64,000 nt of DNA from JAYSSF01 sp043772005. Its GTDB lineage: Bacteria > Patescibacteriota > Gracilibacteria > Absconditabacterales > Absconditicoccaceae. The stretch is from contig JAYVGP010000008.1 in assembly GCA_043772005.1 (NCBI GenBank), positions 1 to 64,000 on the forward strand, in the 5' to 3' direction. Under the pieces are notes generated by a model, which did no database searches, was not told the origin of the DNA, and was given only the letters and a program-made list of their open reading frames with translations. Each line of letters begins with the position of its first letter. The stretch's first letter is position 1. Positions 1 through 11,366 of this stretch are shown piece by piece. Both the position numbers and the translations under genes were made by a program.

Positions 1-1
1 T

Positions 2-229
2 CTAAAAAGACTTGCTAAAGTACTAGAACTTACTGAACTTACACAAGAACTTAAAGAAAATTTAGCAGCCATTAATGTTACTTCTACCTATCAGCTTCTT
101 AAGCTATGACCTGTATGATTTAAGCATAAGTTTGGCTTATTCCTTATATGACAAATTTTGGGAGAAAGAGTTAGACCTATCTCACTTGACCACTTAAAAA
201 GACTTGCTAATGTATTAGAATTACCATAA
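2..229 (+). CDS. partial unrecognised protein, C-terminal end
   Basis: Open from the window edge to a TAA, about 75 residues, with TGA read as Gly. It contains the Leu-rich phrase LKRLAKVLEL near its start and a near copy, LKRLANVLEL, at its end, so the peptide carries an internal repeat. I recognise no family. The next 200 bases hold a decayed copy of the same unit, so this may itself be a remnant. The start lies outside the window. Confidence 0.4.
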
Positions 230-256
230 CTTTCAGAACAGCAAAACAAGATTTTA

Positions 257-438
257 GAGATTTACTAAGAAATAGTAGTCCTTCTATTACGTCAACTTTT
301 CAACTTCTCAGTCTATGACTTGTATAATTTCATTCAATTTTTAATGTATCTCTTATCTGAAAATTTTTGGACAGAACTACTAATCGAGTTAGAGTATCAG
401 ACTATAAAGAAATCGGATCCATATTGTATGATGATTAG
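257..438 (+). pseudogene. decayed second copy of the upstream unit
   Basis: Read from about 259 with TGA as Gly, this stretch parallels the preceding ORF: the phrase TSTFQLLSLG here matches TSTYQLLKLG there. It has a frame change after the upstream TAA and an in-frame TAA at 325-327 where the first copy has TGA. It looks like a tandem duplication that has lost coding capacity. No function is known. Confidence 0.4.
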
Positions 439-521
439 ATATATCTGGAGCTGATATGCTTAAGGCACATTCACACGACTTTTAATTACTTTAACTTGCA
501 TTTTCACATTTTCCCATTATA

Positions 522-3512
522 ATGTCAGTAGTCTCAATACTACTGTTTTTCTTTAGTCACGAGCGTTCAGATACTTGTATCTCTTGTATCACATTACATC
601 TTATGATTAGTAAAACTATTACGATTGCACAGACTCTAGGAGATCACCTCGCTCAAGGCAAACTACTGCCATTGAGTTTATTCTCTAGTGAACAGTCAGA
701 CTACATATATATCCAGCTCAAACCTCTCAAGGATATTGAGCAAGCCTTGGCTCTGTGGCAGTGACTACTGAGAAATTTTGTCAGTGTCAAACAGCATATC
801 GACCTGATTGTGAGTGGTAATAGACAGTCCATCATGCTCATCATCGGTGTGCCAGCGTGACTCCAGCAATATGTGGAGAACATCTACTTTGCTAACTTTG
901 CTACATCTGACCTTCAGGTCATCAAATACACACTTCCAACAAACAGGACCTATGTGAATTTCGGTGATGAAGAAATCGCCATGGATGCAGACTTCATCAA
1001 AAATGGACAATATATGGATCCGTTTAAAGATGTATTGTCGCTATATGATATGGTCTGACCCGATGAGAGTATGGATCTTATCTATCGTTGTAGATTCAAA
1101 AAGTCGAGTTCACTGCTGGGTAAGGCATGGAAAGTTGTCAAAAAAATTGCACGAGATTCCTCAACTTGAGATTCCTCCTTGATAAAGGGGGGTGGCGTAA
1201 CCGGGGGGATTTGAAACCCCGAAGATAATGCAAACCAGCAAGTCGAGATGAAGCTATGTTATAGCTATCTGACCAATAATGCTGTAAACAAAGATAAGCT
1301 TGCAGGTACAATCAAGTCCGTCTACCTCAAATATCTCAAATGATGATCGATTAAACTCAAATCATCAGTCGACTATAGATCGATGTGACTTAATCAGTTT
1401 GTCAACTTTTATCACTTTATGAGTAAGGAGTTTGCCGTGCCAAATCTGGAATACGCAACCTATCGTAAGCTACCGGCTCCGACCAATGTTGCATCATTCG
1501 ATAATACATCAGATAAGAATGACCTCACAATCCTCGGATATACTGACTATAAGTCAGATGCCAAGATCTTCGGTATCCGCCGTGAAGATAAGCTCAGACA
1601 TATGTACATCATTGGACAGACTGGTACCGGTAAGTCCAAGTTTATCGCCAATATGGTGAGGTCTGACATGATCAGTAATAAGTGAGTCTGTGTCATTGAT
1701 CCTCATGGAGATTTGATCGATGATATCCTTTCCCAGGTTCCAAGTTATCGTACCAATGATGTCGTATTATTTGATGTAGCAGATCGTGAGTTCCCAGTAT
1801 GATTCAACGTATTTGAGTATGAGAAGCCAGAAGAGAAGCCGTTGATTGCATCTGGTATTGTAGGTATCTTCAAGAAGATGTTTGGTAACTCATGGTGACC
1901 AAGATTGGAGTATATCTTACGTAATGTAATTTTATCATTGCTTGAATACCCAAACGCAACATTCTTAGATCTGGTGCGTATGCTTACTGATGATAATTAC
2001 AAGGAAGAAGTTCTCGCATATGTCAAAGATCCAATCTTGATGAGATTTTGGCGTGATGAATTTGATAAGTTTCAGCCTAAGCAACGCGAAGAAGCTATTG
2101 CCCCAATTGCTAATAAAGTCGGGCAGTTTACAAGTTCCACGATTGTGCGTAATATCTTCGGTCAGAGTAAGACGAAGATGAACTTCCGTAAAATGATGGA
2201 CGAAGGTAAGATCATCCTCATCAACCTCTCCAAAGGTAAAGTCGGTGAAGATAATATGGCCATGATCGGAAGTTTCATCGCATCCAAGATCCAGATCGAC
2301 GCGATGAGTAGAGCAGACATCGACGAAAGTCAGCGTAGAGATTTTTACCTGTATATTGATGAATTTCAGAACTTTGCGACGGAATCGTTTGCGACCATCT
2401 TATCTGAGGCTCGTAAGTATAAACTTGCTCTGATTATGGCCAATCAGTATATCTCACAGATTGATGAGGTAGTACGTAATGCGATCTTTGGTAACGTGGG
2501 TACCATCATCTGTAATCGTATCGGTAAGGATGATGCACAGATTATGTCTGATCAGTTTAAGGGTATGGCAAGTACCAATGATTTCCTCTCGCTTCCAAAC
2601 CGTAGGTGTTATATCAAACTCATGATTAACGGGATGGTGTCAGATCCTTTTAGTATGAAGACGGCTGACTTTGTCAAGTATGAAGACTTCGAGGCTGTGA
2701 AAGCCAAAGTTCGTGAGCAATCTCGTCAGCGTTATGCAATGCCTCGTCTCGAGCTCGAAGCACTGATGAAAGCTTGGGCAGAGAAGAAATTCACTATGGC
2801 AGAAAAGGTCATGGATAAGGCTAAAGCAGAAGCCAAAGCAGCCAAAGAAAGATTAACGGAACAGCAAAAAGTTCCAGAAAATAATACCATCTCTACAAAA
2901 GAAGAAACTCCTAAGAGGGAAGAAAAAGTTGCTATGCTTTCTATCAAAGAAGAATTATCTGGACCAGAGTTTGCTGGGATTGAGATCCCAGATTCTATAG
3001 GACAAATCGTGGATGTAGATGTATCACCAAAGTCACAACCAGACACTGCTTCTACTACTCCTGAGATAGCAGCCAAACCTCGAGAGCAAATCCCTACAGA
3101 CTATCAGACAAGCTGGACTCCAGACCTATCAGGCCTCGGATGAGACAAGAAAGCAGAAGACATGATTAAAAATAAAATTGAGGAGAAAATAGAGGATAGC
3201 TTGGATAAAAAACTAGAAGATGAAGGGGCTTCGGAAACCACATGAACTTGATCAAGTGATAGTGATGATGACTTCACCGTCAACGATCTTGTGATTGGTA
3301 ATGAATACTCATGATATGTGAAACTCAAGTACAACTACGGTCTATTTGTTACCGTCTATGGAGTCGAATGACTCCTACACAAAAACTTCATCCTATCACC
3401 CGAGTGAGTAAGTTGGAAGAAGCTGTACGAGATTGGTGACCCAATCATGGTCAAGGCCATGGAGTTCAAAGAGATTGAGTGAGAGAAGAGAGTCGTATGG
3501 ACACAGATTTAG
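522..3512 (+). CDS. TraG/VirD4-like conjugative ATPase with C-terminal S1-like domain
   Basis: 996 aa with TGA read as Gly; start ATG 522 is the first after the in-frame TAA at 483. The unrecognised N-terminal 300 residues precede a P-loop ATPase: Walker A IGQTGTGKSKF near residue 365, then VIDPHGDLIDDI, and the later acidic motif YIDEFQNFATESF. This is the VirD4/TraG/TrwB coupling-protein layout, which moves DNA or protein through type IV secretion or DNA-uptake machines at the membrane. A charged linker rich in Ala, Lys and Glu follows from about residue 745. The last 80 residues (from GNEYSGYVKLKYNYGLFV to the end) look like an S1/OB RNA-binding domain, unusual for this family. A GC-rich palindromic repeat interrupts the coding sequence at 1171-1225 without breaking frame. 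No N-terminal membrane helices are obvious apart from a hydrophobic SILLFFF stretch. Confidence 0.8.
1171..1225 (+). repeat. GC-rich palindromic repeat inside the TraG-like gene
   Basis: A short G/C-run element (CTCCTTGATAAAGGGGGG, then GGGGGGATTTGAAACCCC) very unlike the surrounding codon use. It stays open in frame and encodes a Gly-rich spacer. Its core, CTCCTTGA followed by an AAG and a G run, recurs inside crtB near 40530 and crtI near 42500. Confidence 0.6.
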
Positions 3513-3580
3513 TTGACTTATAGTTATAGATATATAAGATATATATTACATGGCTTTAAATGTAGCCATCGTATATTCTT

Positions 3581-3606
3581 GGAGAGAAGGGGTTCTTCTT
3601 CTCTCC
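3581..3606 (+). terminator. hairpin between ATPase and CHC2 gene
   Basis: Perfect 9-bp inverted repeat GGAGAGAAG / CTTCTCTCC with an 8-base loop, located between two genes on the same strand. The following T run is weak, so it may act as a terminator or as an mRNA stabilising hairpin. Confidence 0.5.
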
Positions 3607-3618
3607 TTACTTTAATAA

Positions 3619-4374
3619 ATGATAATTATGTGAATAAACTTATCATGAAGTGATTGATATTCGGCTATCGAGAATACTGAGGTAGATATTGATTTTTTTG
3701 ATTACTCGACAGAAGATATACTACTTTATGAAGATTACAAATGACTTTGTAGTGAAATTAATGCTCTATCAAAATATCACCCATTTATTGTGCCAATCAA
3801 AAACAAGTGAGTAAAAAGCTTTTTGAAGAAAAAAGATAAATGAAAGTATCTTGATCGATATAGAAAAACCATAGAGGAAAAAGAAAAATTAATTATTTAC
3901 TTTTTATCTAAAAGAGTAGGTTACTTGATGAGTACGATAGACATAAAATGATTTTTTGAAAATGAATTTAAAGACCAAAAAATAACTCATATTTCGACAT
4001 GATTAAGAACTGTATGTCCATTTCATAAGGAAAAAACACCAAGCTTTCTTGTAAATTATAATATGCGTGTTTTCAAGTGTTTTGGCTGTTGAAAGGGCTG
4101 AAAGCTAACAAGATATTTTATGGACAAATATAGTATATCACGGTTTTCTTCATCAAAAAATTTATTGAAGATATGAGACATGCTTTACCCATTTTTAGAT
4201 AACACAGAAAGCAAAAAAAGAAGAGAATTTTCACTTTATATTTCACAGCTGAGATGAGAGCTTCTTAGGCTACTGCGTAAAAAGCCTTATTGAGAAACTA
4301 TTTTTGATTCCTCTTATGAGGAATGAATATGAGAAAGTTATAATGATTGAGACTATGATGGCTTACCATTTTAA
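3619..4374 (+). CDS. CHC2 zinc-finger (DnaG-type) protein
   Basis: 251 aa with recoded Gly; the ATG directly follows tandem TAA codons, and an internal ATG at 3628 is a possible alternative. Residues about 130-170 hold the DnaG zinc-binding motif: CPFHKEKTPSF followed by VFKCFGCGKGGKL, i.e. C-x2-H and C-x2-C. Two of the glycines in the CFGCGKGG knuckle are TGA. In DnaG this domain recognises the priming template, but no TOPRIM catalytic domain follows, so it is a stand-alone zinc domain with unknown flanks. It sits next to a coupling-protein ATPase and may help process transferred or incoming single-stranded DNA, which is inference. It ends 1 base before the convergent exonuclease gene. Confidence 0.75.
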
Positions 4375-4375
4375 T

Positions 4376-5119
4376 TTACCCACCTCTCCCTTCAATCCAC
4401 TCTTGTAACTTGACCTTAGTCTCCAGTGGAAACTCTCAGCCCATGACCCACTGACAGTAGCTGAGATCCTCATGGACAGGTCTGCCTTTGTACTTACCAA
4501 AAGACCAATATACCATATCATCCAGTAGATACATCTTACCTGCGATATCGTAGCGTTTACGATCTGACTGAGTCCAGTTATCTACTGCTTCGACTGAGTC
4601 GAGCTGTGGGAGGAGTTCCATCTGCTTCATCCAGATATCAAGTGTCGCTTGGGTATCGGCGAGTGCATCGTGAGCATCAGTGAGTTCTTGACCAGAGTAG
4701 CGCTTGTAGGTTTCCCCGAGCTTGTGACTATTGACTGCACGCTCGATGGTAAGTACATCGATAAAGTGAGTATCCTTGCTTGGCCATACAATATCGCAAC
4801 GACCAAACTCTTCACATAACATTGGTACGTCAAAATTATTGCTATTGTATCACGCGATATCACAGCCATCCATCCAATTATACAGCTCACGACTTATCTC
4901 GCGGAAGCTTGGCTGATCTGCGACCATTTCATCAGTGATACCATGTACTTCACTCGCTTCACGAGGGATCTTGACCGTAGGGTTGATCAGCATGGTACGC
5001 GTCTCACGAGTTCAGTTAGGTAGTAATTTGATCCCAGCAAGTTGGATGATTCTATCGGTACTAGTATTGACTCCAGTGGTCTCAAGGTCGAAGAAGATGA
5101 GTGGGCGAGTGAGGCGCAT
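4376..5119 (-). CDS. DnaQ-like 3'-5' exonuclease with DUF3820-like tail
   Basis: 247 aa. The N-terminal 180 residues form a DEDDh exonuclease: Exo I FFDLETTGVN, Exo II in GYNSNNFDVPML (Gly of the GYN is TGA), Exo III HDALADTQAT. The fold cuts DNA or RNA from the 3' end, as in the DNA polymerase III proofreading subunit and RNase T-type enzymes. The C-terminal stretch FGKYKGRPVHEDLSYCQWVM matches the DUF3820 module often found behind DnaQ exonucleases. Start ATG at 5119 places the catalytic DLE about ten residues in, as usual. It is convergent with the CHC2 gene. Confidence 0.85.
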
Positions 5120-5159
5120 TAGTAGGGTAAAAATAGGATTAAGGTTGGGTGAAAATAGG

Positions 5160-6116
5160 TTATTGAATAGCGCCGGATCAAACTGTAGTAGTATTTAATT
5201 CATTGATATTATAGCTCTTGGTATATCTATCACCGAGATCAGTATTACTTGGGTTAGGATCATAGAGGACAATAAGTACATCTCCCGCGATACTTAGTGC
5301 AATCGGTGTGTCGATCTCATCGGGGATTTGCGCAGCAGTTGGGAATCATTTGGGTTGGACGATATAAGTGTCAGTACTACGACCTTCGCTACCAATAAAC
5401 ACAAAGTGTCCAGCCTTACTCCACGTATATGAACTTACTGGATCCACAAAATTGAGTGCAGCCCAATACAGCATTGTCGTACCGTTGGTGGTAGAGATAA
5501 GCCTAAATGATGACTGATAGTCACGAGGTTTACTGGTCTCAAGAACAACATATTTATTATCAGATCTGACTGTCCTAATAGCTTGTACTACTGGGCATGT
5601 ATTACCACATGTCTTGATAAAGTCTGGTATGATAGTCGTAGAATCAAGCTTGAGGGCTCCGCCAGAGATGCTAGTATCATAGCTTAGCGTCTGACCATTG
5701 GATGTAATCGTGAGGAAGTCTGACTCATTGGGAGTACTACCATTGCAATATCATAGACCTACAGCGTCAGCGAGAGCTTGAGGTAAGTCAGAATCAGTTA
5801 TTTCTCATAGTCATTGGATACGATCAATGAGTGCTTGATAACTTGTCACACAACTATCATCGGTGGAGCTGACGACTTGCGTAGTTGTGCCAGTAGTAGT
5901 TGTGCCGGTAGCGGTATCTCCAGTTTGAGATGAAATTACTTCGCCTGTTAAGATCGATCAAGATTGTTGCTCTATCATCATTTGTCTTCTGACTGATTTG
6001 GTATTGGATGATCAGTCAGATGATTGTGATTGGATAGTATATTGCTGGTAGAGGACGACGAGAGCCAAGATTAGAGCAATACTAGCAAAGATCCAGATGA
6101 GTTGTTTGCGGGACAT
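5160..6116 (-). CDS. membrane-anchored exported protein, unknown
   Basis: 318 aa, beginning MSRKQLIWIFASIALILALVV: a short basic start and one hydrophobic helix with no clear cleavage site, so probably an N-terminally anchored extracytoplasmic protein. A Ser/Thr/Gly-rich linker (residues about 60-85) leads into a mostly beta-type domain with several Cys. I recognise no family. Its stop lies 41 bases from the start of the exonuclease gene on the same strand, so the two may be co-transcribed. Confidence 0.65.
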
Positions 6117-6246
6117 ATGTAAATGATAAATTATAAAGTACAAGTCATAGTATGATCAAAGATGAATAGATTTCAAGTCGAACTCATTTTGTATTGATTT
6201 TGAGGATAGAAGATATATAACATCGTATTATTTCCTATCAGTATAC

Positions 6247-6699
6247 ATGAAATCTAGTATCAAATCTATGCTTCAACACTTGTGAATCTTCATCCTCATT
6301 GAGGTAATCTTTGTACTTATTATCTTCCGTGAGTTGCCTGAGACGAGCCTATATACTTTGATCGGTATACTGCACCTTAGTTATTGGGCGACGATCATCA
6401 TCGCATGATGGCTCAGAGAACGTGCAACTCATATCTGGCAAAAGTTTTGCTGCACCTATCTACCAATCGTCTATCATCTTGCAGTTCACCTCTATGCATG
6501 ACGAGCTGCCATCGAGATTCATGCCGAAGAACATCATGATGAGCATAGTATTGTCTGGATGATTGTATCTGCCTGACTTCTTGGGGGTTTGATCTGGGCA
6601 GGTGAGTGGTACTTACATCGTGCTGTCCACTGTCAGACTCATCACGCAGGAGCACATGCACATTGTCAAGATGATTGTGAGCATGAGCATAGTAAATAA
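6247..6699 (+). CDS. small membrane protein with His-rich C-terminus
   Basis: 150 aa. About four hydrophobic segments are visible (GIFILIEVIFVLIIF, a second around WATIIIAGWL, a third around YLPIVYHLAVHLY and one near WMIVSAGLLGGLIW). The loop HAEEHHDEH and the tail HCQTHHAGAHAHCQDDCEHEH are rich in His, Cys and acidic residues, which suggests binding of a metal such as zinc, nickel or copper. No family is recognised; metal handling is inference from composition. Confidence 0.6.
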
Positions 6700-6757
6700 A
6701 GACTTGATTTTATATTGCATACAAGTAAATACTTGACAGTATTTATAATGATATTTT

Positions 6758-7603
6758 ATGAATTGATTTGAGTGGTCAATCAATAATTCCCTTGAGAGAG
6801 AATATCCTATTGTTTTTTCTGCTCTCTCGGAAAGAATGAGAAATACACAGGGATTTCTTACTGATAAACAAATCGTACGAGATCCAGATAATCATGAGTT
6901 TTTGGATGCGGAAATTACAAGAATGATGGTTGAGAAATACAAGACTCAACTCTCACAATCACTTGATCAGTCTACTCCGATTTTCTTGATTGATGGAAAT
7001 AATAAGCAAGAGTCTCATGTACTATATGATCTACTAAAGCAAATAATTAGTAGATATTATGAGTCTATTAAAAGTAATTATAAGTTAGTTGAACATGTAA
7101 AATACATAAATCCAGAATTTGAACCAAAAAATTCATTAGATAGCATACGATCTGACATGTCTGGGTTATTTATAAGAGAACAAAAAGAGCTAGAAGATCG
7201 TGATTCTAACTTTTGGGCAAAAAGATCTGAGATCTGAATTTGATCAAATTCAATAGACCTACTCGCTTACTCTAAGCAGAATTTGGTTTTTGAATTACTA
7301 TCACAATGTATTGAAGAAACAAAGGATTCCGAGATATGAGGAATTTCCCATTGTTATTGTATTAATCCTGAATGATTTACCCATCATGAACAAAAAACCT
7401 TAGCCAGAATGCTTGAAAGGTGATATCTTTGATCATTTAATAATTCATATTGTTTTCTCAAAGTTCAGAATATTGCATGATGATGGAAAACCTATAGGAC
7501 TTTTTGATGAAATCATCCAATTCAGTGTCCTCATGACTATTCGACTCACTCATTTATTGAAAAAGATATAGTTGAGGTTAGAAGCAATTTTAATCAAGAA
7601 TAA
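6758..7603 (+). CDS. hypothetical protein
   Basis: 281 aa with recoded Gly, start ATG AAT TGA. No signal peptide or membrane helix. A charged helical N-terminal half is followed by a C-terminal half with scattered Cys and His (ISHCYCINPEGFTHHEQKT; NHPIQCPHDYSTHSF) that could bind metal. Codon use and TGA density match neighbours. It converges on the LytTR gene 11 bases downstream. I do not recognise it. Confidence 0.6.
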
Positions 7604-7614
7604 CCTATTTAAAT

Positions 7615-7992
7615 TTATTCTTTTGTACTATCATCTAAGTGTAGTTTTAGATTATCTAAAACTATTTTTTTGTATCTACGGCTGATTGTATGAGTTTTAT
7701 TATCAGTGGTTTCTACTACAGTATCTTCAATTAAATTTTTAATATATTGAGTATTAAGGATGGTATTTCTATGAATACGAATAAACCTATCACTGGGTAG
7801 AAGTGCTTGATATTTTCCTATTGTATGAGATGTTTTACGAGATTCTATATCTCCGGATGGATTAAGGTATGTTAATATGGTGTAGTTTATGTCACCTTGA
7901 AGAGACAAAATATGTTCCAAATCAATTGTGATTTGTGGCAAATCTTTAAATTTACGTAAGTTTAAACACGAGATTTGGTTATTGCTATTCAT
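7615..7992 (-). CDS. LytTR-type DNA-binding protein
   Basis: 125 aa. The C-terminal 90 residues match the LytTR domain: the phrase SDRFIRIHRNTILNTQYIKN is the characteristic R-I-H-R-x-x-I-L-N segment, followed by the basic SRRYKK region. LytTR proteins bind promoter DNA and usually are response regulators, but no receiver domain is present, so control must come through another partner or through expression. It contains no TGA codon. It stands alone with 277 AT-rich bases upstream that probably hold its promoter. Confidence 0.85.
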   Translation of the reverse strand: MNSNNQISCLNLRKFKDLPQITIDLEHILSLQGDINYTILTYLNPSGDIESRKTSHTIGKYQALLPSDRFIRIHRNTILNTQYIKNLIEDTVVETTDNKTHTISRRYKKIVLDNLKLHLDDSTKE

Positions 7993-8269
7993 TAGTAAAT
8001 AATATAACTATAAAAATACATTATAATTATAATAAATATATAGTCAATAAATTATTTTAATCGACAATCACTTCTTTTATTTTCGGATATGAGTTATATA
8101 TTATATACACATATATTTGCATAATATGCACTCCACATGATATCAAAAAAACTTTAATTCCAATCCGAAGAGCGAAAATTAATAAACACTTTAGAGATAA
8201 AGTCAAAAACATGACTAATGAATGCATATAATCTTTTTTCTTAAAAAATTCTTTTTGAATAGTATAGTG

Positions 8270-8809
8270 CTACTTTAGTAGAGGTTTGACATCTTCCAAC
8301 GCCACAGCAGAGATCGAATTCTTGGGTGAGCCATCAATGAGTTTGTCGCTATACACGAGGTAAATCAGACTATTGGATTGATCATCATAAAATCTGACGA
8401 TCCTGAGTTTTTTGAAGAAGAAGCTGGAGCTTTCATTTCGGATTTCTTCACTCATCTTGATTGGCTCGACGAATGAGATAGGACCGGTCTGGCGACATGC
8501 CACTGACGCGTCACTCGTGTCTTCTGCGATACCTAGACTTCACTTGATACCTCATGTTTTGGCACGGGAGTAGAAGCATATCACTCCCGCCACCTTCGGA
8601 TCTGGGACTGCACCAATTTCGATTTTATGATCTGCTCCAATCAGCTGGAATGCAGTATCCACAGAGCCGATTTCGTATGGGTCACTTGGTTGTTGAGTAG
8701 CGATAGTTGGACTAGTATTTGTTGTTTGCTGAGCACCATTGAGGCTACATCAGGAGAGCAAAAGTACGATTAATAGTATTGAAATCGTAGCTATTAGTTT
8801 AGTGTTCAT
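8270..8809 (-). CDS. creA: CreA-family lipoprotein
   Basis: 179 aa. A lipoprotein signal sequence ends in the lipobox LLSGC, where the Gly is TGA; this is independent support for UGA=Gly. The mature part matches CreA (periplasmic protein of unknown mechanism): EIGSVDTAF, DPKVAGVICFYSRAKTGGIKG, LGIAEDTSDASVACRQTGPI. In E. coli creA lies near the creBCD carbon-source regulatory genes, but its own role is unsettled. The start is 9 bases upstream of the neighbouring stop, suggesting an operon with the downstream-numbered membrane protein gene. Confidence 0.85.
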
Positions 8810-8817
8810 GGAAAGGC

Positions 8818-10503
8818 TTATTTAAGTAATAGATATCATCCAAATCAATCAAGTGTATTGACTCAATTATCCTTCTGACCATTTGCAGTTGTGAGGATAA
8901 GTTTGTATGCATCTCAAGTGATGATATATGGAGCAGATTGCTCTTTTCACTGAGTATTACTAAATGTATCAATATGGAGGTCAAAATTAATCATTGCACT
9001 AACTCATCACGTGGCAATGGTAAACTTGTTTTTATCAACTGAGAGGCCGTCGCTCGTGTTAGACACAATAGAGTAATTATCAATTTGCATGAGTGTTTTA
9101 TATCATGCAATATCAAAGATTCCCTGATTATTGCTATAGAATGAGAAGTAATTATTGGTGCTTCCATCGTATGGATTGGCTGTATCGTAGTTGCTGATCT
9201 TGAGCATCGTCATTGTATTTCTGGCAAGATCCCAAGTACTAGATCATGATAATTGGCTGACTTGTTCTGAGTTGAATACTTGTCCCAGTCGCCCTGTGCC
9301 ATAATTCTGTGAGAGATAATCTAGTGACCCATAGAGCGTACTCGCATCGCCAGTATGTAGTATTGCTGTTGAGGTGAGCAATCACTGTATCTTACTGATA
9401 TGGTGGTTGAAGATGGTGCTTGGGAGACTAAATATTGCAATCGCTCAGATGATGACGAGGCTCGATAGTCCAATTATCCATTTTCTCTTGGTCCAAATCA
9501 GTGATCCAACTCATATCACCATGATCCATGTGATGAGCGCTACTACCATACCTCTGTCAATCGTCCATCCGTACTGTTGTACCCTCATGATGAGCGCTCC
9601 GACCATGAGTCCACTCGTCACCACAAAGCTGATAAATAATGCACGATATGCTTTACTCAACCATAAATTACCACGCTCAAGAGGTAGCAGGGTGAACCAT
9701 GTCAGAAGTCAGAATCCTACGTATCCAGATACCATATAGACGAGCTGTCCTTGTGGCCATGTGCCAGTAGCAATGATCTTGATACCATAACTAATGAGGA
9801 TGAGTCAGTAGATGACGCATAGTGGTAAGAAGATATACTGTCAGAAGATACGCATCCGACGAGGATAGCTTATTTGTTGCTCCTTGACAAGGGAGCTGTC
9901 CGTAGGACTGAGGGTTTGTTGTTGTAGATTGATCAGCCATATCCACGCTCATACACATAGTACGCTGATGACTCCGATATGCTGATAGATAGTATTGTGA
10001 ATCGTAACATCAAATAGAAACTCGATACTCGCCAAACTCGCGGCAATACCTCCCCATAAGATGAGTCCTCCAATCACTCACTGTGCTAGTGATGTCCATC
10101 GGTGAGCAAACTGTGACCAAGTCAGGTCTTGTGATTCACGATGATCCCAAGCGATACTCAAAGACGGCAAGATCCATGCAATGATAACACTACCAGCAAT
10201 CCATATTGCCTGAGCATAATATGCATTACTTGTTGCTTCAGGCATCATCAGGTAGAATATTACTCCAATGATAACAACCCAAGCTTGAAGTAGCCAGTTT
10301 TTGGGTCTAATGATTGTGAGAGGTAATAGTAGTAATCCAGTGAGTAGACATCTCCATAGAAAGTCAAATGTTGTGCTATCATTGCCAGTTTCAATTAAGA
10401 CCATCCATATAACAGTCATAGCAATGACAACGATATGACTAACGGGATAAGATTGAAGAGAGATGATCCATTGATCAAGAAATGAGCGCAGACGTGATAA
10501 CAT
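8818..10503 (-). CDS. DUF4153-like multi-pass membrane protein
   Basis: 561 aa with recoded Gly. The first 370 residues hold about ten hydrophobic helices; the C-terminal 170 residues are polar, with a beta-like pattern (NYDTANPYDGSTNNYFSFYS). The arrangement resembles DUF4153 membrane proteins, whose function is unknown. Its stop is 8 bases from the creA start, so it is probably co-transcribed with creA. Confidence 0.6.
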
Positions 10504-10533
10504 GGATATGATATAAGAAGATAAAAGATGGAT

Positions 10534-11352
10534 TTATATAGCAATAATAGCTTTAACCGGTAAATGATCAGATATATCAACCTCATCTATAGCATAATAT
10601 AGTATCTTAGTCTCATGTGTAGTGAAGATATAATCAACTTCGAATCATGCATCAGGGATTCAATGATGGAATCATGGATGGATACGACGATTAAGAGTAT
10701 TTCTGAGATTTCAGTACCTATGTACTAGTTGTTCAATGCTAGATACAATATAAGAATCCGGAGTGATATTGCAATCAAGTCAGATAATAGTAGGATTTGC
10801 TGATCCGCTAATGATTCATAGTATGCTTGTGAGATGGTTGTGCATTGCATTATTGGTATCAGTAGTACGTGATGCGGGGAATTTGGTAGTAACACAAGAA
10901 ATCAATTTCGAGTCTATGCGTATGACACATTCAAGGATGCAAGAAGGCAATAATTGATCAATCATATAGGATAATTTTTTCTCTTCTTCGTTGGTGCTAG
11001 TACCAAGAGCAAGTTGCGACTCTTGTGTACCAATAATACGATATGGTCACGTTTGCTCAATATAGTGGATAGTAGATGACTCAATAGGATATTTGCTCAG
11101 GATAGCAAATCACATCTCTCCTGTGATTTCCTTATTATCACTACATCCGTATCTTGCACCATAAGAGAGATGATAGCCAAGTGTCTTTGCAATTGTTGCA
11201 CATGGATCAAATACGCCATCATATGAACTTAGGTTTCCCGTTGCTACTTCTTGTATACAAACAATATCAGCCTGTTCTTTTTCTAGATAGCGCTTAATTT
11301 CATGGTAGTATCTAAAATGTCGTGCATTGAGCTGAATAACACAGATTTCCAT
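10534..11352 (-). CDS. endonuclease/exonuclease/phosphatase family protein
   Basis: 272 aa. The EEP fold is shown by MEICVIQLNARHF at the start, DIVCIQEVATG (metal-binding Glu), a central GLDCNITPDS (the usual D-x-N) and the terminal ISDHLPVKAII (catalytic D-H pair). Such enzymes cleave phosphodiesters or phosphomonoesters of nucleic acids, inositides or lipids. A more upstream in-frame ATG (11385) would overlap the preceding gene, so I chose 11352. It follows the HD-domain gene by 14 bases and is likely translated with it. Confidence 0.8.
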
Positions 11353-11366
11353 AGGTGATGATAGGA

